From: Flexivirga caeni
GTDB taxonomy: Bacteria; Actinomycetota; Actinomycetes; Actinomycetales; Dermatophilaceae
Assembly (NCBI RefSeq): GCF_003724155.1
Contig: NZ_RJJQ01000021.1
Span: forward strand, 1 to 64,000
DNA: 64,000 nucleotides
Direction: 5' to 3'
Shown: in pieces, positions 8,875-17,556 of the stretch
How the letters are laid out: each line of letters opens with the position of its first letter
Position numbering within the stretch: the stretch's first letter is position 1
The notes under the pieces: model-generated
Database searches by the model: none
The model's input: only the letters and a program-made list of their open reading frames with translations
What the model was told of the DNA's origin: nothing
Program-made: the position numbers and the translations under genes

Positions 8875-10287
8875 GTGACTCATGCCGTCGTCGTCGGCAG
8901 TGGACCGAACGGGCTCTCCGCCGCCGTCGAACTGGCAGCGGCCGGGGTCGAGGTCACCGTGCTGGAGGCCCGGGCCCGGGTCGGCGGAGGTGCCCGCAGC
9001 TGTGAGGGGGGCATCGTGGCCGGCCTGGTGCAGGACGAGTGTTCTGCCGTGCACACGATGGGTCCGACGTCGGCTTTCGTCATACGACACCGGCTGGGTG
9101 ACTACGGCCTGGAGTGGCTGTCGGCGCCGATCGACATGGTGCATCCGCTGGATGGCGGGTCGGCTGGTGTCCTGCACCGATCGGTGCAGGACACGGCCGC
9201 CGGCCTCGGCGCGGACGGCACGCGCTGGCGCCGGTTGTTCGGCTGGCCGTCGGAGCATTTCGGCGCCCTGTCGGAGGACATCTTCCAGCCGCTGATCCGG
9301 ATCCCGCGTCACCCGATCGGGATGGCCCGGTTCGGTATGCCGACGCTCGTCCCGGCGGCCACCCTCGGCCGCTACTTCCGGACCCCGGCCGCGCAGGCAC
9401 TGTTCGGCGGGGTCGCGGCACACGCCTTCCAGCCGCTGAACCGTCCGCTGAGCTCGGCGATCGGGCTGGGCATCCTCACCGCCGGGCATCACAGTGGCTG
9501 GGTGGTCGCGCGGGGTGGCACGCAGGCGATCACGGACGCCATGGTGGCCCGGTTGACCGAGTTCGGCGGGAAGATCGAGACCGGTGTCCGGGTGGAGCGG
9601 GCAGCGCAGCTGCCGCGCGCCGACATCACCGTCTTCGACCTGACCCCCGAGGACGTGGTGCGCATCCTCGGCGACCGGCTGCCCCGCCGGATCGCCCGTT
9701 CGTTCACCCGCTTCCGGCACAGCCCGGGCGCGTTCAAGGTCGACTTCGCGGTCGAGGGCGGCGTGCCGTGGACGAACCCCGACGCCCACCGGGCGGGCAC
9801 CGTGCACCTGGGCGGCGACCTCGCGGAGATCGTGCGGACCGAGGCGCAGGTCGTCGCCGGGCAGATGCCGCAGCGGCCCTTCGTGCTGGTCGGCCAGCAA
9901 TACCTTGCCGACCCGTCGCGTTCGGCAGGCAACGTGCACCCGCTCTACAGCTACGCGCACGTCCCGCACGGTTACCCGGGCGACGCGACGGAGGCAATCA
10001 TCGGGCAGATCGAGCGCTTCGCGCCCGGCTTCCGCGACCGGATCGTCGGTATGGCGGTGCGCTCCACGACGCAGATGGCGGTCTACAACGCCAACTACGT
10101 CGGTGGCGACATCATCACCGGCGCCAAGGACGTCCGCCAGCTGGTCTTCGGCCCGCGGATCACCGCCTCGCCATACACGATCGGGGTGCCGGGTATGTAC
10201 ATCTGCTCGGCGGCCACCCCGCCCGGGCCCGGCGCGCACGGCATGTGCGGGTACAACGCGGCGCGCTTGGCGCTGTCCAAGCTCTGA
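8875..10287 (+). CDS. Phytoene-desaturase-like FAD-dependent oxidoreductase
   Basis: The 470-residue enzyme has an N-terminal dinucleotide-binding motif GSGPNGLSAAVELA at 8-21 and an acidic end of the second strand at TVLEARARVGGG, as in CrtI/COG1233 amine-oxidase-fold flavoproteins. The C-terminal FAD-contact region is PGMYICSAATPPGPGAHGMCGYNAA, quoted here only to show the Gly-rich ending typical of the group. It starts at a GTG with GAAGGGACG upstream, immediately after the DUF3556 gene. Family members desaturate or isomerise carotenoids or other lipids. No carotenoid genes (crtB, crtE) are nearby, so a phytoene substrate should not be assumed. It is probably a partner of the membrane protein upstream. 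Confidence 0.82.
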   Translation: MTHAVVVGSGPNGLSAAVELAAAGVEVTVLEARARVGGGARSCEGGIVAGLVQDECSAVHTMGPTSAFVIRHRLGDYGLEWLSAPIDMVHPLDGGSAGVLHRSVQDTAAGLGADGTRWRRLFGWPSEHFGALSEDIFQPLIRIPRHPIGMARFGMPTLVPAATLGRYFRTPAAQALFGGVAAHAFQPLNRPLSSAIGLGILTAGHHSGWVVARGGTQAITDAMVARLTEFGGKIETGVRVERAAQLPRADITVFDLTPEDVVRILGDRLPRRIARSFTRFRHSPGAFKVDFAVEGGVPWTNPDAHRAGTVHLGGDLAEIVRTEAQVVAGQMPQRPFVLVGQQYLADPSRSAGNVHPLYSYAHVPHGYPGDATEAIIGQIERFAPGFRDRIVGMAVRSTTQMAVYNANYVGGDIITGAKDVRQLVFGPRITASPYTIGVPGMYICSAATPPGPGAHGMCGYNAARLALSKL

Positions 10288-10425
10288 GGCGCTCGGCAGG
10301 CGGCGGCTTCAGGTGGAACGTCACGGTTTGCCCGGTCGTCAGTCTCTTATGAGTAGGACGGCGGTCTCAGGGGGACCGCCGGCCCTCAGTACCGCCCCGA
10401 GACGGGCTCGTCGGGTCTCGGCCCG

Positions 10426-11544
10426 TCAGTGGATGTCGTTCTCGCCGTTGGTGTAGCCCGCCATCTCATCCCGGTTGAGGGCCCGGCCGAGCAGTTTCAT
10501 CTGCGGCATGTTGACCACGTCGACATCACCGTCGGCGTTGGTGGCAAAACCGCTCCACGGGGCGGTGTAGTAGGTGATGTCGGAGCCGTTGAGCCCCGCG
10601 AGGTGCACGGCCATCCCGTCCAGGTAGCCGACGGACATGCCCTTGTCGACGGTCGCGTACTTGGCGATGTCGTTGGTCGCACTGGCCAGCTTGAACGGGT
10701 TGAGCAGCACCGACGGCTTCATCAGCTTCTTGATGACCGCGTGCAGCCACTCCTGCTCGTCGCGTCCACGGTCGATGTCGCCTTCGGTCAGTTGGTGGCG
10801 CTCGCGCACGAAGCCGAGGGCTTGCGCGCCGTCCATGTGGTGCCAGCCGGTCGTCCAGCTGCCGAACCCCGGCGGATTCGTGACGTCGGAGTTGGTCTTG
10901 CCCTCGCTGAATCCCTGCCGCACGTAGACGTCGACACCGCCCAGATCGTTGGTCAGGTCGGCAAATCCGGTGAAATCGATCTGTGCGACGTGGTCGATGT
11001 GGACGCCGAGCAGATTCTGCATCGTCGCCACCAGCAACGGCGCACCGCCGCGGGCGTACGCCCAGTTGATCTTGTTCATCGGGAAGCCCGGGATGGCGAC
11101 ATACAGGTCGCGCGGGAAGTCGACGACCGAGATCTTGTGGTCACCGCGACTGATGTGTACGAGTTGTATGACGTCAGAGTTCCCGCCACCGCCTTGCACG
11201 TCGGTGACGCTGCCCGCGCGTGAGTCCGAGCCGATCAGCAGGATGTTCTGGGCGTTGCCGGCCACCGGGTTGCGCGCCACCGCGCGTTGTCCGGGGGCGC
11301 CGCCGGTGGGCAGCAGGGCCGCCCTGGTCAGATGGTGATCGACGCCGTAGTCCACCAGTGCGACGACCGAACCGACACCGATGACGATGACGGCGAGCAG
11401 CGCGACCAGGGCGACGATCAGCACCTTCAGCCGCCGCGACTTCTTCGGCTGCTCATCGGACTCGTCGCCGAGCAGCGCCTCGACGCGATCCACCGAACTC
11501 TCGTCCGGCGGTTCCGCGGCAATCTCGTCGTCCCCTGGCGGCAT
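10426..11544 (-). CDS. LytR-CpsA-Psr (LCP) family cell-wall ligase
   Basis: The protein (372 residues from the ATG at 11544; a GTG at 11577 would add 11) has a short acidic cytoplasmic tail, then basic KKSRRLK. One membrane anchor follows (VLIVALVALLAVIVIGVGSVVALV), then an extracytoplasmic LCP domain beginning at NILLIGSDSRAG. The conserved arginine/aspartate pieces IQLVHISRGDHKISVVDFPRD and GFVRERHQLTEGDIDRGRDEQ are present. LCP enzymes transfer undecaprenyl-phosphate-linked glycopolymers such as teichoic acid or arabinogalactan onto peptidoglycan. The gene stands alone, convergent with the oxidoreductase, with 138 bases between them. Confidence 0.9.
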   Translation of the reverse strand: MPPGDDEIAAEPPDESSVDRVEALLGDESDEQPKKSRRLKVLIVALVALLAVIVIGVGSVVALVDYGVDHHLTRAALLPTGGAPGQRAVARNPVAGNAQNILLIGSDSRAGSVTDVQGGGGNSDVIQLVHISRGDHKISVVDFPRDLYVAIPGFPMNKINWAYARGGAPLLVATMQNLLGVHIDHVAQIDFTGFADLTNDLGGVDVYVRQGFSEGKTNSDVTNPPGFGSWTTGWHHMDGAQALGFVRERHQLTEGDIDRGRDEQEWLHAVIKKLMKPSVLLNPFKLASATNDIAKYATVDKGMSVGYLDGMAVHLAGLNGSDITYYTAPWSGFATNADGDVDVVNMPQMKLLGRALNRDEMAGYTNGENDIH

Positions 11545-11663
11545 GGCGCGACCGTAGGATCCGACCCTGAGCGTCACCCGCGCGGTGGCTGCAAGATTGC
11601 CGGTCGATGTCGCCAGCGTTCAACACCCCGCTCTAAAGGTCTGAAGTTCGACCATTGACCAAA

Positions 11664-12425
11664 ATGCGCCGCCCGCGCGAGACTGTGCCGGTGACCGCTG
11701 AACGTCTCGATCGGGTCGTGCTGCGGCCGATCCGTGCCCATCACGCGTTCGAGGCGTGTGTGGAGCAGCTCGCGATCGCCATCCGGCTGGGGATCTACCC
11801 GCCCGGGAGCATGCTGCCGCCGGAGCGGGATCTGGCCGAACTGCTGGCGGTCTCCCGCGCGACACTGCGGGAGGCCATCAGCGCGCTACGGTCCGCCGGA
11901 GTGGTGCGGACCCGGCGGGGTCGTGGTGGCGGCACCGAAGTGCTCGACGCCGCACCGGCGACTGGTCGACGCGGCCTGGGCGCCATCATCGGGCGCGTCG
12001 AGGACCTGCGGGATGCGCTGGAGTTCCGGGCGATCGTCGAGCCGGGCGCGGCGGGTCTGGCTGCCGCGCGCTGCGCGCGGGACGAGTTCAGCTCCGACGA
12101 CCGTGCCGCGCTGACCGCGGCTCTCGACGCCGTCGACCGGGCGCCCGACGAGGCGATCCACCGGCGCGCGGACAGCATTCTGCACCTCACGGTTGCGCGG
12201 TTGTCCGGGTCGACGCGGCTCATCACGGCCGTCACCGACGCGCAGGACGACCTGCACACCATGCTGCAAGCGATCCCCGTGCTGCCACGCAACATCAAGC
12301 ACTCGTCGACGCAGCATCGGGCCATCGTGGCGGCGATCTTCGCCGGCAACGAGTCACGCGCCAATCGCGTGATGCACCAACACTGTTCGGACACCGCGGC
12401 ACTGCTCCGCGGTCTGCTCGGATGA
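11664..12425 (+). CDS. FadR/GntR-FCD family transcriptional regulator
   Basis: A winged helix-turn-helix with the GntR signature (MLPPERDLAELLAVSRATLREAIS) is followed by the FCD ligand-binding domain (ALEFRAIVEPGAAGLAA, then HRRADSILHLTVARLSGS), in which Asp/His residues usually bind a metal and an organic acid. About 253 residues from the ATG; a TTG at 11655 and a GTG at 11691 are alternative starts. Its stop lies 18 bases before the glutamine-synthetase-like gene, so it heads the gamma-glutamylation operon and is its likely regulator. A GGTC-N8-GACC dyad around 11637-11656, just upstream, could be its operator. Confidence 0.88.
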   Translation: MRRPRETVPVTAERLDRVVLRPIRAHHAFEACVEQLAIAIRLGIYPPGSMLPPERDLAELLAVSRATLREAISALRSAGVVRTRRGRGGGTEVLDAAPATGRRGLGAIIGRVEDLRDALEFRAIVEPGAAGLAAARCARDEFSSDDRAALTAALDAVDRAPDEAIHRRADSILHLTVARLSGSTRLITAVTDAQDDLHTMLQAIPVLPRNIKHSSTQHRAIVAAIFAGNESRANRVMHQHCSDTAALLRGLLG

Positions 12426-12442
12426 CCCTGAGGAAGGAAATC

Positions 12443-13822
12443 ATGCCGCAACGCAACGACCGCCACCTGTCCCAGCGACAACTGCGCGACCTCATTCAGG
12501 TCGGCGAGATAGACACCGTCGTTACTGCTTTCACCGACATGCAGGGACGGCTGCAGGGCAAGCGGTTCCACGCGCAACACTTCCTCGACCACGTCGCCGC
12601 CGACGGCACCGAGGGCTGTGACTACCTGCTTGCCGTCGACGTCGACATGAACACCGTCGAGGGTTACCCGACCAGCGGCTGGGACAAGGGGTATGGCGAC
12701 ATGGAGTTCGTCATCGACTGGGACACCGCCCGCCGGGTCGCGCACCAGCCCGCCACCGCCATGGTGCAGTGCGACCTGGTCTGGCCCGACCATCAGCCGG
12801 TCGTCGCGTCGCCCCGCGGCATACTCCGCCGGCAACTGGACCGGCTCGCCGCCCACGGCTGGACCGCGTATGCCGGAACGGAACTCGAGTTCATCCTCTT
12901 CGAGAACAGCTACGAGGACGCGTTCACCCGGGACTACCACGGCCTGACCCCCGCCAACCAGTACAACGTCGACTACTCGCTGCTCGGCACGGCGCGCGTC
13001 GAGCCCCTGCTGCGCGAACTGCGCAACAGCCTCTACGCCTCCGGGCTCAACGTCGAATCCGCCAAGGGCGAGTGCAATTTCGGCCAGCACGAGATCGGCT
13101 TCCTGTATGACGAGGCACTCGTCACTGCCGACAACCACGCCTACTACAAGAGCGCCGCGAAGGAGATCGCCGCGCAGCACGGGCAGTCCCTGACCTTCAT
13201 GGCGAAGTACGACCAGCGGGAAGGCTCCTCGTGCCACATCCACCTGTCGCTGCGCGGGCCGGACGGCGAGCTGGTCTTCACCGACCCGCAGCGTGACGCC
13301 GAGGCCGATGGCCGCAGCGCGCTCTACGACAAGTTCGTCGCCGGTGTCCTCGCCACGGCCGCCGACTTCACTCTGCTCTACGCGCCGAACATCAACTCCT
13401 ACAAGCGATTTGCCGATGGTTCCTTCGCACCGACGACGATCGGCTGGGGCAAGGACAACCGGACCTGCGCGGTGCGGCTGGTCGGGCACGGCGCGGCTGC
13501 ACGCATGGAAAACCGACTGCCCGGCGCCGACGTCAACCCCTACCTGGCGCTCGCCGCCATGATCGCCGGCGGGCTGCACGGCATTGAGTCCGACCTTCCG
13601 CTGCCCGCTCCCATCGAGGGCAATGCCTACCTGACGGACCTGCCGCGTGTGCCGCACGATCTGGGCGCGGCGCGGGACGTCTTTGCCGCTTCGCGGATCG
13701 CCCGGCAGGCCCTGGGTGACGAGGTCGTCGACCACTACACCAACATGGCTGCTGTCGAGCTGACCGCCTTCGGGGCTGCGGTCACCGACTGGGAACGCCG
13801 CCGTGGATTCGAAAGGCTTTGA
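12443..13822 (+). CDS. glnA4: Glutamine-synthetase-like gamma-glutamyl ligase (GlnA4 type)
   Basis: The 459-residue protein belongs to the GS-like ligases that glutamylate amines rather than ammonia. GS features are present: the metal-binding AGTELEFILF, the glutamate loop VESAKGECNFGQHEIG, the ATP/phosphate segment EGSSCHIHLSL, and the arginine motif VRLVGHG...RMENRLPGADVNPYLA. The start ATG at 12443 follows AGGAAGG at 5 bases; an in-frame ATG at 12422 lacks this. Gene order with aldehyde dehydrogenase, SDR and amidotransferase is like Mycobacterium tuberculosis Rv2857c-Rv2860c and the Streptomyces GlnA4 region, where GlnA4 has been described as making gamma-glutamylethanolamide. Ethanolamine is therefore a reasonable substrate guess, and a polyamine the main alternative. 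Confidence 0.85.
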   Translation: MPQRNDRHLSQRQLRDLIQVGEIDTVVTAFTDMQGRLQGKRFHAQHFLDHVAADGTEGCDYLLAVDVDMNTVEGYPTSGWDKGYGDMEFVIDWDTARRVAHQPATAMVQCDLVWPDHQPVVASPRGILRRQLDRLAAHGWTAYAGTELEFILFENSYEDAFTRDYHGLTPANQYNVDYSLLGTARVEPLLRELRNSLYASGLNVESAKGECNFGQHEIGFLYDEALVTADNHAYYKSAAKEIAAQHGQSLTFMAKYDQREGSSCHIHLSLRGPDGELVFTDPQRDAEADGRSALYDKFVAGVLATAADFTLLYAPNINSYKRFADGSFAPTTIGWGKDNRTCAVRLVGHGAAARMENRLPGADVNPYLALAAMIAGGLHGIESDLPLPAPIEGNAYLTDLPRVPHDLGAARDVFAASRIARQALGDEVVDHYTNMAAVELTAFGAAVTDWERRRGFERL

Positions 13823-15183
13823 GAACGTTGACCATTCACACCCTGATCAGCCCTGTCACCGGGGACGCTTTCGCGGAAGTCGAGCTCGCCGGCCCGGTCG
13901 AGACCGACGCGGCGATCGAGCGAGCCCACGCGGCGTTCGCGAGCTGGCGGCAGGTGGCGCCCGGTGAGCGTGCCCGCCTCTTGCGCGCGTTTGCGGCTGT
14001 CGTGGACGAGCACCTGGAGGAGCTGGCGCAGCTGGAGGTTCGCAACGCCGGGCATACCATCGGTAACGCGCGATGGGAGGCCGGCAACGTCCGCGACGTG
14101 CTCAATTACTACAGCGCGACCCCGGAGCGGCTCTTCGGCCGGCAGATCCCGGTGCCGGGTGGAGTCGACATCACGTTCCGGGAACCGCTGGGCGTGGTCG
14201 GTGTCATCGTGCCCTGGAATTTCCCGATGCCGATTGCCGGCTGGGGGTTTGCCCCGGCGCTCGCGGCAGGCAACACGGTCGTACTCAAACCCGCCGAGCT
14301 GACGCCGCTGACAGCGATGCGGCTGGGCGAGCTGGCGGTCGTCGCCGGCATACCGGAGGGTGTGTTCACGGTCCTGCCAGGCGCGGGAAACGTTGTGGGA
14401 GAACGCTTTGTGACGCATCCGCTGGTGCGCAAGGTGTGCTTCACCGGGTCAACCGCGGTGGGCAAGCGCATCATGGCCGGCTGTGCCGACCAGGTGAAGC
14501 GGGTGACGCTGGAGCTGGGCGGGAAGAACTCGAACATCATCTTCGCCGACGCGGACATCGCGGCCGCGGCGGCTGCCGCGCCATACGGCGTCTTCGACAA
14601 CGCCGGCCAGGACTGCTGTGCGCGGTCGCGGATCCTCGTGCAGCGATCGGCGTATGACGAGTTCATGTCGCTGCTGGAGCCCGCGGTGCGCGGGATCAAG
14701 GTCATGGACCCCAGCCATGAGCAGGCCGAGATGGGCCCGCTGATCTCGGCGGCGCACCGCGACAAGGTGCAGTCGTATGTCGACGGCGCGAACGTCGTCA
14801 TCCGGGGTGAAGCGCCTGACCTCGGCGGTTTCTGGCTGCCGGCGATGGTCGCCGAGGCTGCATCGGTGGACGAGCCAGCCTGGCAGGACGAGGTTTTCGG
14901 CCCGCTGGTGTCGGTGATGACCTTCGAGGACGAGGACGAAGCGGTCGCTCTGGCCAACCGCACCGACTACGGCCTGTCGGGCTCGATCTTCACCACCGAC
15001 CTCGGTCGCGCGCTGCGCGTGGCGCTCGGCGTAGAGTCCGGCAACCTCTCGGTCAACAGCAACTCCGCGGTGCGCTACTGGACACCGTTCGGCGGGTTCA
15101 AGCAGTCCGGTCTCGGCCGCGAACTCGGCCCCGACGCCCCCGACGGCTTCACCGAGGTCAAGAACGTCTTCTTCAGTCATTAG
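13819..15183 (+). CDS. Aldehyde dehydrogenase of the gamma-glutamylation operon
   Basis: This 454-residue NAD(P)+-dependent aldehyde dehydrogenase should oxidise the gamma-glutamyl-amino-aldehyde produced in the pathway. Cofactor contacts are PWNFPMP (132-138), KPAELTP and FTGSTAVG. The general base is E232 in LELGGK and the catalytic cysteine C266 in GQDCCA. The C-terminal PFGGFKQSGLGRELG is the usual oligomer motif. The first start is a TTG overlapping the glutamine-synthetase stop by four bases (TTGA). A second TTG at 13828 sits better behind the GAAAGG ribosome site and is an equally good candidate. Orthologous position is Rv2858c (aldC) in M. tuberculosis. Confidence 0.88.
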   Translation: MRTLTIHTLISPVTGDAFAEVELAGPVETDAAIERAHAAFASWRQVAPGERARLLRAFAAVVDEHLEELAQLEVRNAGHTIGNARWEAGNVRDVLNYYSATPERLFGRQIPVPGGVDITFREPLGVVGVIVPWNFPMPIAGWGFAPALAAGNTVVLKPAELTPLTAMRLGELAVVAGIPEGVFTVLPGAGNVVGERFVTHPLVRKVCFTGSTAVGKRIMAGCADQVKRVTLELGGKNSNIIFADADIAAAAAAAPYGVFDNAGQDCCARSRILVQRSAYDEFMSLLEPAVRGIKVMDPSHEQAEMGPLISAAHRDKVQSYVDGANVVIRGEAPDLGGFWLPAMVAEAASVDEPAWQDEVFGPLVSVMTFEDEDEAVALANRTDYGLSGSIFTTDLGRALRVALGVESGNLSVNSNSAVRYWTPFGGFKQSGLGRELGPDAPDGFTEVKNVFFSH

Positions 15184-15230
15184 ATGCCCGTTTTCCATTC
15201 CAACACCACACGATTCGAGGATTTGCAGAA

Positions 15231-16010
15231 ATGACAGGACGCATTGACGGCAAGGTCGCCGTCGTCACCGGCGGCTGCTCGGGCATCGGCCTGGCGACGG
15301 TGCGGCGGTTCGTCGCCGAAGGCGCGAAGGTCGTCGTCGGGGACATCGCCGATGACGCGGGCGCGCGGCTGGTCGAGGAGCTGGGGGGCGCGGGCGTTGC
15401 GACATACGTGCACGTCGACGTGACCGACAAGGAGCAGGTCGACGCGCTCTTCAAAACGGCCAAGGACACCTACGGCTCGGTCGACATCGCGTTCAACAAC
15501 GCGGGCATCAGCCCGCCCGACGACGACTCGATCCTGGACACCGACCTGGATGCGTGGCGCCGGGTGCAGGAAGTCAACCTGACCTCGGTCTACCTGTGCT
15601 GCAAGGCCGCGCTGCCCTACATGCTGGAGCAGCAGTCCGGATCGATCATCAACACCGCCTCGTTCGTCGCGGTGATGGGTGCGGCGACCTCCCAGATCTC
15701 CTACTCGGCCTCCAAGGGCGGGGTGCTGTCGATGTCCCGCGAGCTGGGTGTGCAGTTCGCGCGTGAGGGCGTGCGGGTCAACGCGCTGTGCCCGGGTCCG
15801 GTGAACACGCCGCTGCTGCGGGAGCTCTTCGCATCCGATCCGGAGCGCGCCGCGCGGCGGCTGGTGCACGTGCCGATGGGCCGGTTCGGTGAGCCGGAGG
15901 AGATGGCCAGCGCGGTGCTCTTCCTGGCTTCCGACGACGCCAGCTTCATCACCGCCAACACCTTCCTGGTCGACGGCGGCATCTCGGGCGCTTACGTGAC
16001 TCCGTTGTGA
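15231..16010 (+). CDS. Short-chain dehydrogenase/reductase
   Basis: A classical SDR of 259 residues: cofactor motif TGGCSGIG at about 13-20, NNAG at 89-92, catalytic S144, Y158 and K162 (YSASK), and the PGPVNTP segment after the active site. An acidic residue (D38 in VVVGDIAD) after the second strand favours NAD(H). The gene starts 47 bases after the aldehyde dehydrogenase and overlaps the amidotransferase by four bases. It probably oxidises the hydroxyl of the gamma-glutamylated amine (for ethanolamide, alcohol to aldehyde) before the dehydrogenase step. That order of reactions is inferred from the operon, not from the sequence. Confidence 0.86.
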   Translation: MTGRIDGKVAVVTGGCSGIGLATVRRFVAEGAKVVVGDIADDAGARLVEELGGAGVATYVHVDVTDKEQVDALFKTAKDTYGSVDIAFNNAGISPPDDDSILDTDLDAWRRVQEVNLTSVYLCCKAALPYMLEQQSGSIINTASFVAVMGAATSQISYSASKGGVLSMSRELGVQFAREGVRVNALCPGPVNTPLLRELFASDPERAARRLVHVPMGRFGEPEEMASAVLFLASDDASFITANTFLVDGGISGAYVTPL

Positions 16011-16759
16011 CAGTGGAGGATTCACTGGCGGTCATCGGCATCAGCACCTATCGGGAGGAGGCGTCCTGGGGCTTGTGGCACCAGGTTGCCGACGTCCAGT
16101 TCGCGCAGTATTCCGATGCGGTTGTGGCCGCGGGCGGGGTGCCGGTGCTACTGACACCCGCCCCGGCCGGAGGTCCGGGCCTGGCTGCCGCCGCGACTGC
16201 CGTCGTGAGCCGGCTCGACGGGCTGATCATCGCCGGCGGCGCGGACGTCGACCCGGAGTTGTATGACGCCCCCGCGCACCCGGAGACCGCTGGTATCCGC
16301 CCGGACCGGGACGCGTGGGAGCTGGCGCTGCTCGACGCGGCGACGGCTCTCGGCATACCGACGCTCGGCATCTGCCGCGGGATGCAACTGATGGCTGTGC
16401 ACGCCGGCGGTACGCTGCAGCAGCACACGCCGGACGAGGTCGGGCACACGCAGCATTCCCCCGGTGGCGAGGTCTTCGGGTCGACCCGGATCTCCCTCGC
16501 CCCGGGCTCGCAGCTGGCCGCAGCGGAGGGCGGCGAGGTCGTCGGACCGTGTCATCACCACCAGTCGGTGGCAACGCACCCCGGCTTCGTCCCGACGGGC
16601 CGTGCCGCGGACGGCACTCTGGAGGCGATGGAACGCCACGCACCCGAAGGAGATTCGGCGGTCTTCTGCGTGGGCGTTCAGTGGCACCCAGAGATGGGCG
16701 CCGACCACGCGCCGATCGAGGCGCTCGTGCGCGCTGCCCACGGGACGCCATCGCCCTGA
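16007..16759 (+). CDS. Class I glutamine amidotransferase / gamma-glutamyl hydrolase (PuuD-like)
   Basis: The 250-residue protein is a peptidase C26-type amidotransferase. The nucleophile elbow GICRGMQ has C123, and the His-Glu pair is in VGVQWHPEMG near residue 222. The segment IIAGGADVDPELY is typical of PuuD, which releases glutamate from gamma-glutamyl-GABA. It starts at a GTG that overlaps the SDR stop. As the last step of the operon it would hydrolyse the gamma-glutamyl product, regenerating glutamate and freeing the oxidised acid (glycine if the amine were ethanolamine). The equivalent in M. tuberculosis is Rv2859c. It ends 10 bases before the convergent HAD gene. Confidence 0.86.
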   Translation: MTVEDSLAVIGISTYREEASWGLWHQVADVQFAQYSDAVVAAGGVPVLLTPAPAGGPGLAAAATAVVSRLDGLIIAGGADVDPELYDAPAHPETAGIRPDRDAWELALLDAATALGIPTLGICRGMQLMAVHAGGTLQQHTPDEVGHTQHSPGGEVFGSTRISLAPGSQLAAAEGGEVVGPCHHHQSVATHPGFVPTGRAADGTLEAMERHAPEGDSAVFCVGVQWHPEMGADHAPIEALVRAAHGTPSP

Positions 16760-16769
16760 GTGTCCATGC

Positions 16770-17441
16770 TCACCTCAGGACGAGGTCGGCGAGATCGGGT
16801 CCGAGATCGCTCACCACAACGGTTGCCAGTGGCGACAGATCGTCACCGGTCCCGCCCTGAGTAAGCAGGATGGGGATCATTCCGGCGGCCCGCACCGCGC
16901 GCAGCCCAGGCGCGGAGTCCTCGAAGACGGCGACCCGTGACGGATCGGAGATATCCAGGCGCCTGATAGCCAACTGGAGGCCCTCGGGACTGGGTTTGCC
17001 GTCGATCACGTCTTCACCGGTGACGACCGTGTCGAAGATGTCCAGTATTCCCGCCATGTGCAATGCGGGTTCGACCGCGTCACGGCCCGCGCCGGTCACG
17101 ACAGCGAGCATGACGTCTGCGTCATTCAGGCGGTGGAGCAGGGCCGCAGCTTCCGGACGAACGAAGTGTGTGGTCGCAATCGCCTGGAGATACTGGTGAT
17201 TCAGCACGTCGATGAGTTCGCGCGTGGTCGGCACGTCAGGCGAGTCAGCTTCGGCGCGGATCGCGGCGAGAATCTCTATGTCGCTGCGGCCGAGGAAGTC
17301 TCGGGCGTAGCGCCCCTGGTCGATGTCGACTCTGCATACCTCGTGCGCGAGCTGGATGATCAGCTGCGCCAGGACGTGCTCATCGTCTGACAGCGTGCCG
17401 TTGAAGTCGAACACCACAGCATCCAGGTCGGTCAGCTGCAT
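16770..17441 (-). CDS. HAD-superfamily hydrolase (beta-phosphoglucomutase/phosphonatase-like)
   Basis: This 223-residue HAD protein has a helical cap inserted after motif I. Motif I is D12-F-N-G-T, so the usual second aspartate (acid/base) is asparagine. Motif II is VVTGAG, motif III the lysine in DGKPSPEGL, and motif IV EDSAPGLRA. The asparagine is unusual for a mutase or simple phosphatase and may indicate a different leaving group. The gene is divergent from the ABC importer with a 219-bp shared control region containing GTCTAGAC, which suggests common regulation with the transport genes. It lacks the obvious cap lysine motif of true PhnX, so phosphonoacetaldehyde hydrolase is only a loose analogy. 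Confidence 0.75.
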   Translation of the reverse strand: MQLTDLDAVVFDFNGTLSDDEHVLAQLIIQLAHEVCRVDIDQGRYARDFLGRSDIEILAAIRAEADSPDVPTTRELIDVLNHQYLQAIATTHFVRPEAAALLHRLNDADVMLAVVTGAGRDAVEPALHMAGILDIFDTVVTGEDVIDGKPSPEGLQLAIRRLDISDPSRVAVFEDSAPGLRAVRAAGMIPILLTQGGTGDDLSPLATVVVSDLGPDLADLVLR

Positions 17442-17556
17442 CTGATGAGTCCCCCTTGGACGAGCGTGTGCTGCGGTGGTGTGACCGAAATGCTCGCGCT
17501 GTCTGGGGCGCGAGTGTTTGCCGAGTCGGCAGCGTCTGCCGGTGAAACTTCCAAAA

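Noticed and set aside
8875-10287. Carotenoid biosynthesis cluster
   Set aside because: Only one CrtI-like enzyme is present with no crtB, crtE or cyclase genes; the DUF3556 partner points elsewhere.
16770-17441. PhnX (phosphonoacetaldehyde hydrolase) assignment for the HAD gene
   Set aside because: The motif DWAGT and the cap lysine of PhnX are not seen, and no phnW aminotransferase is nearby.
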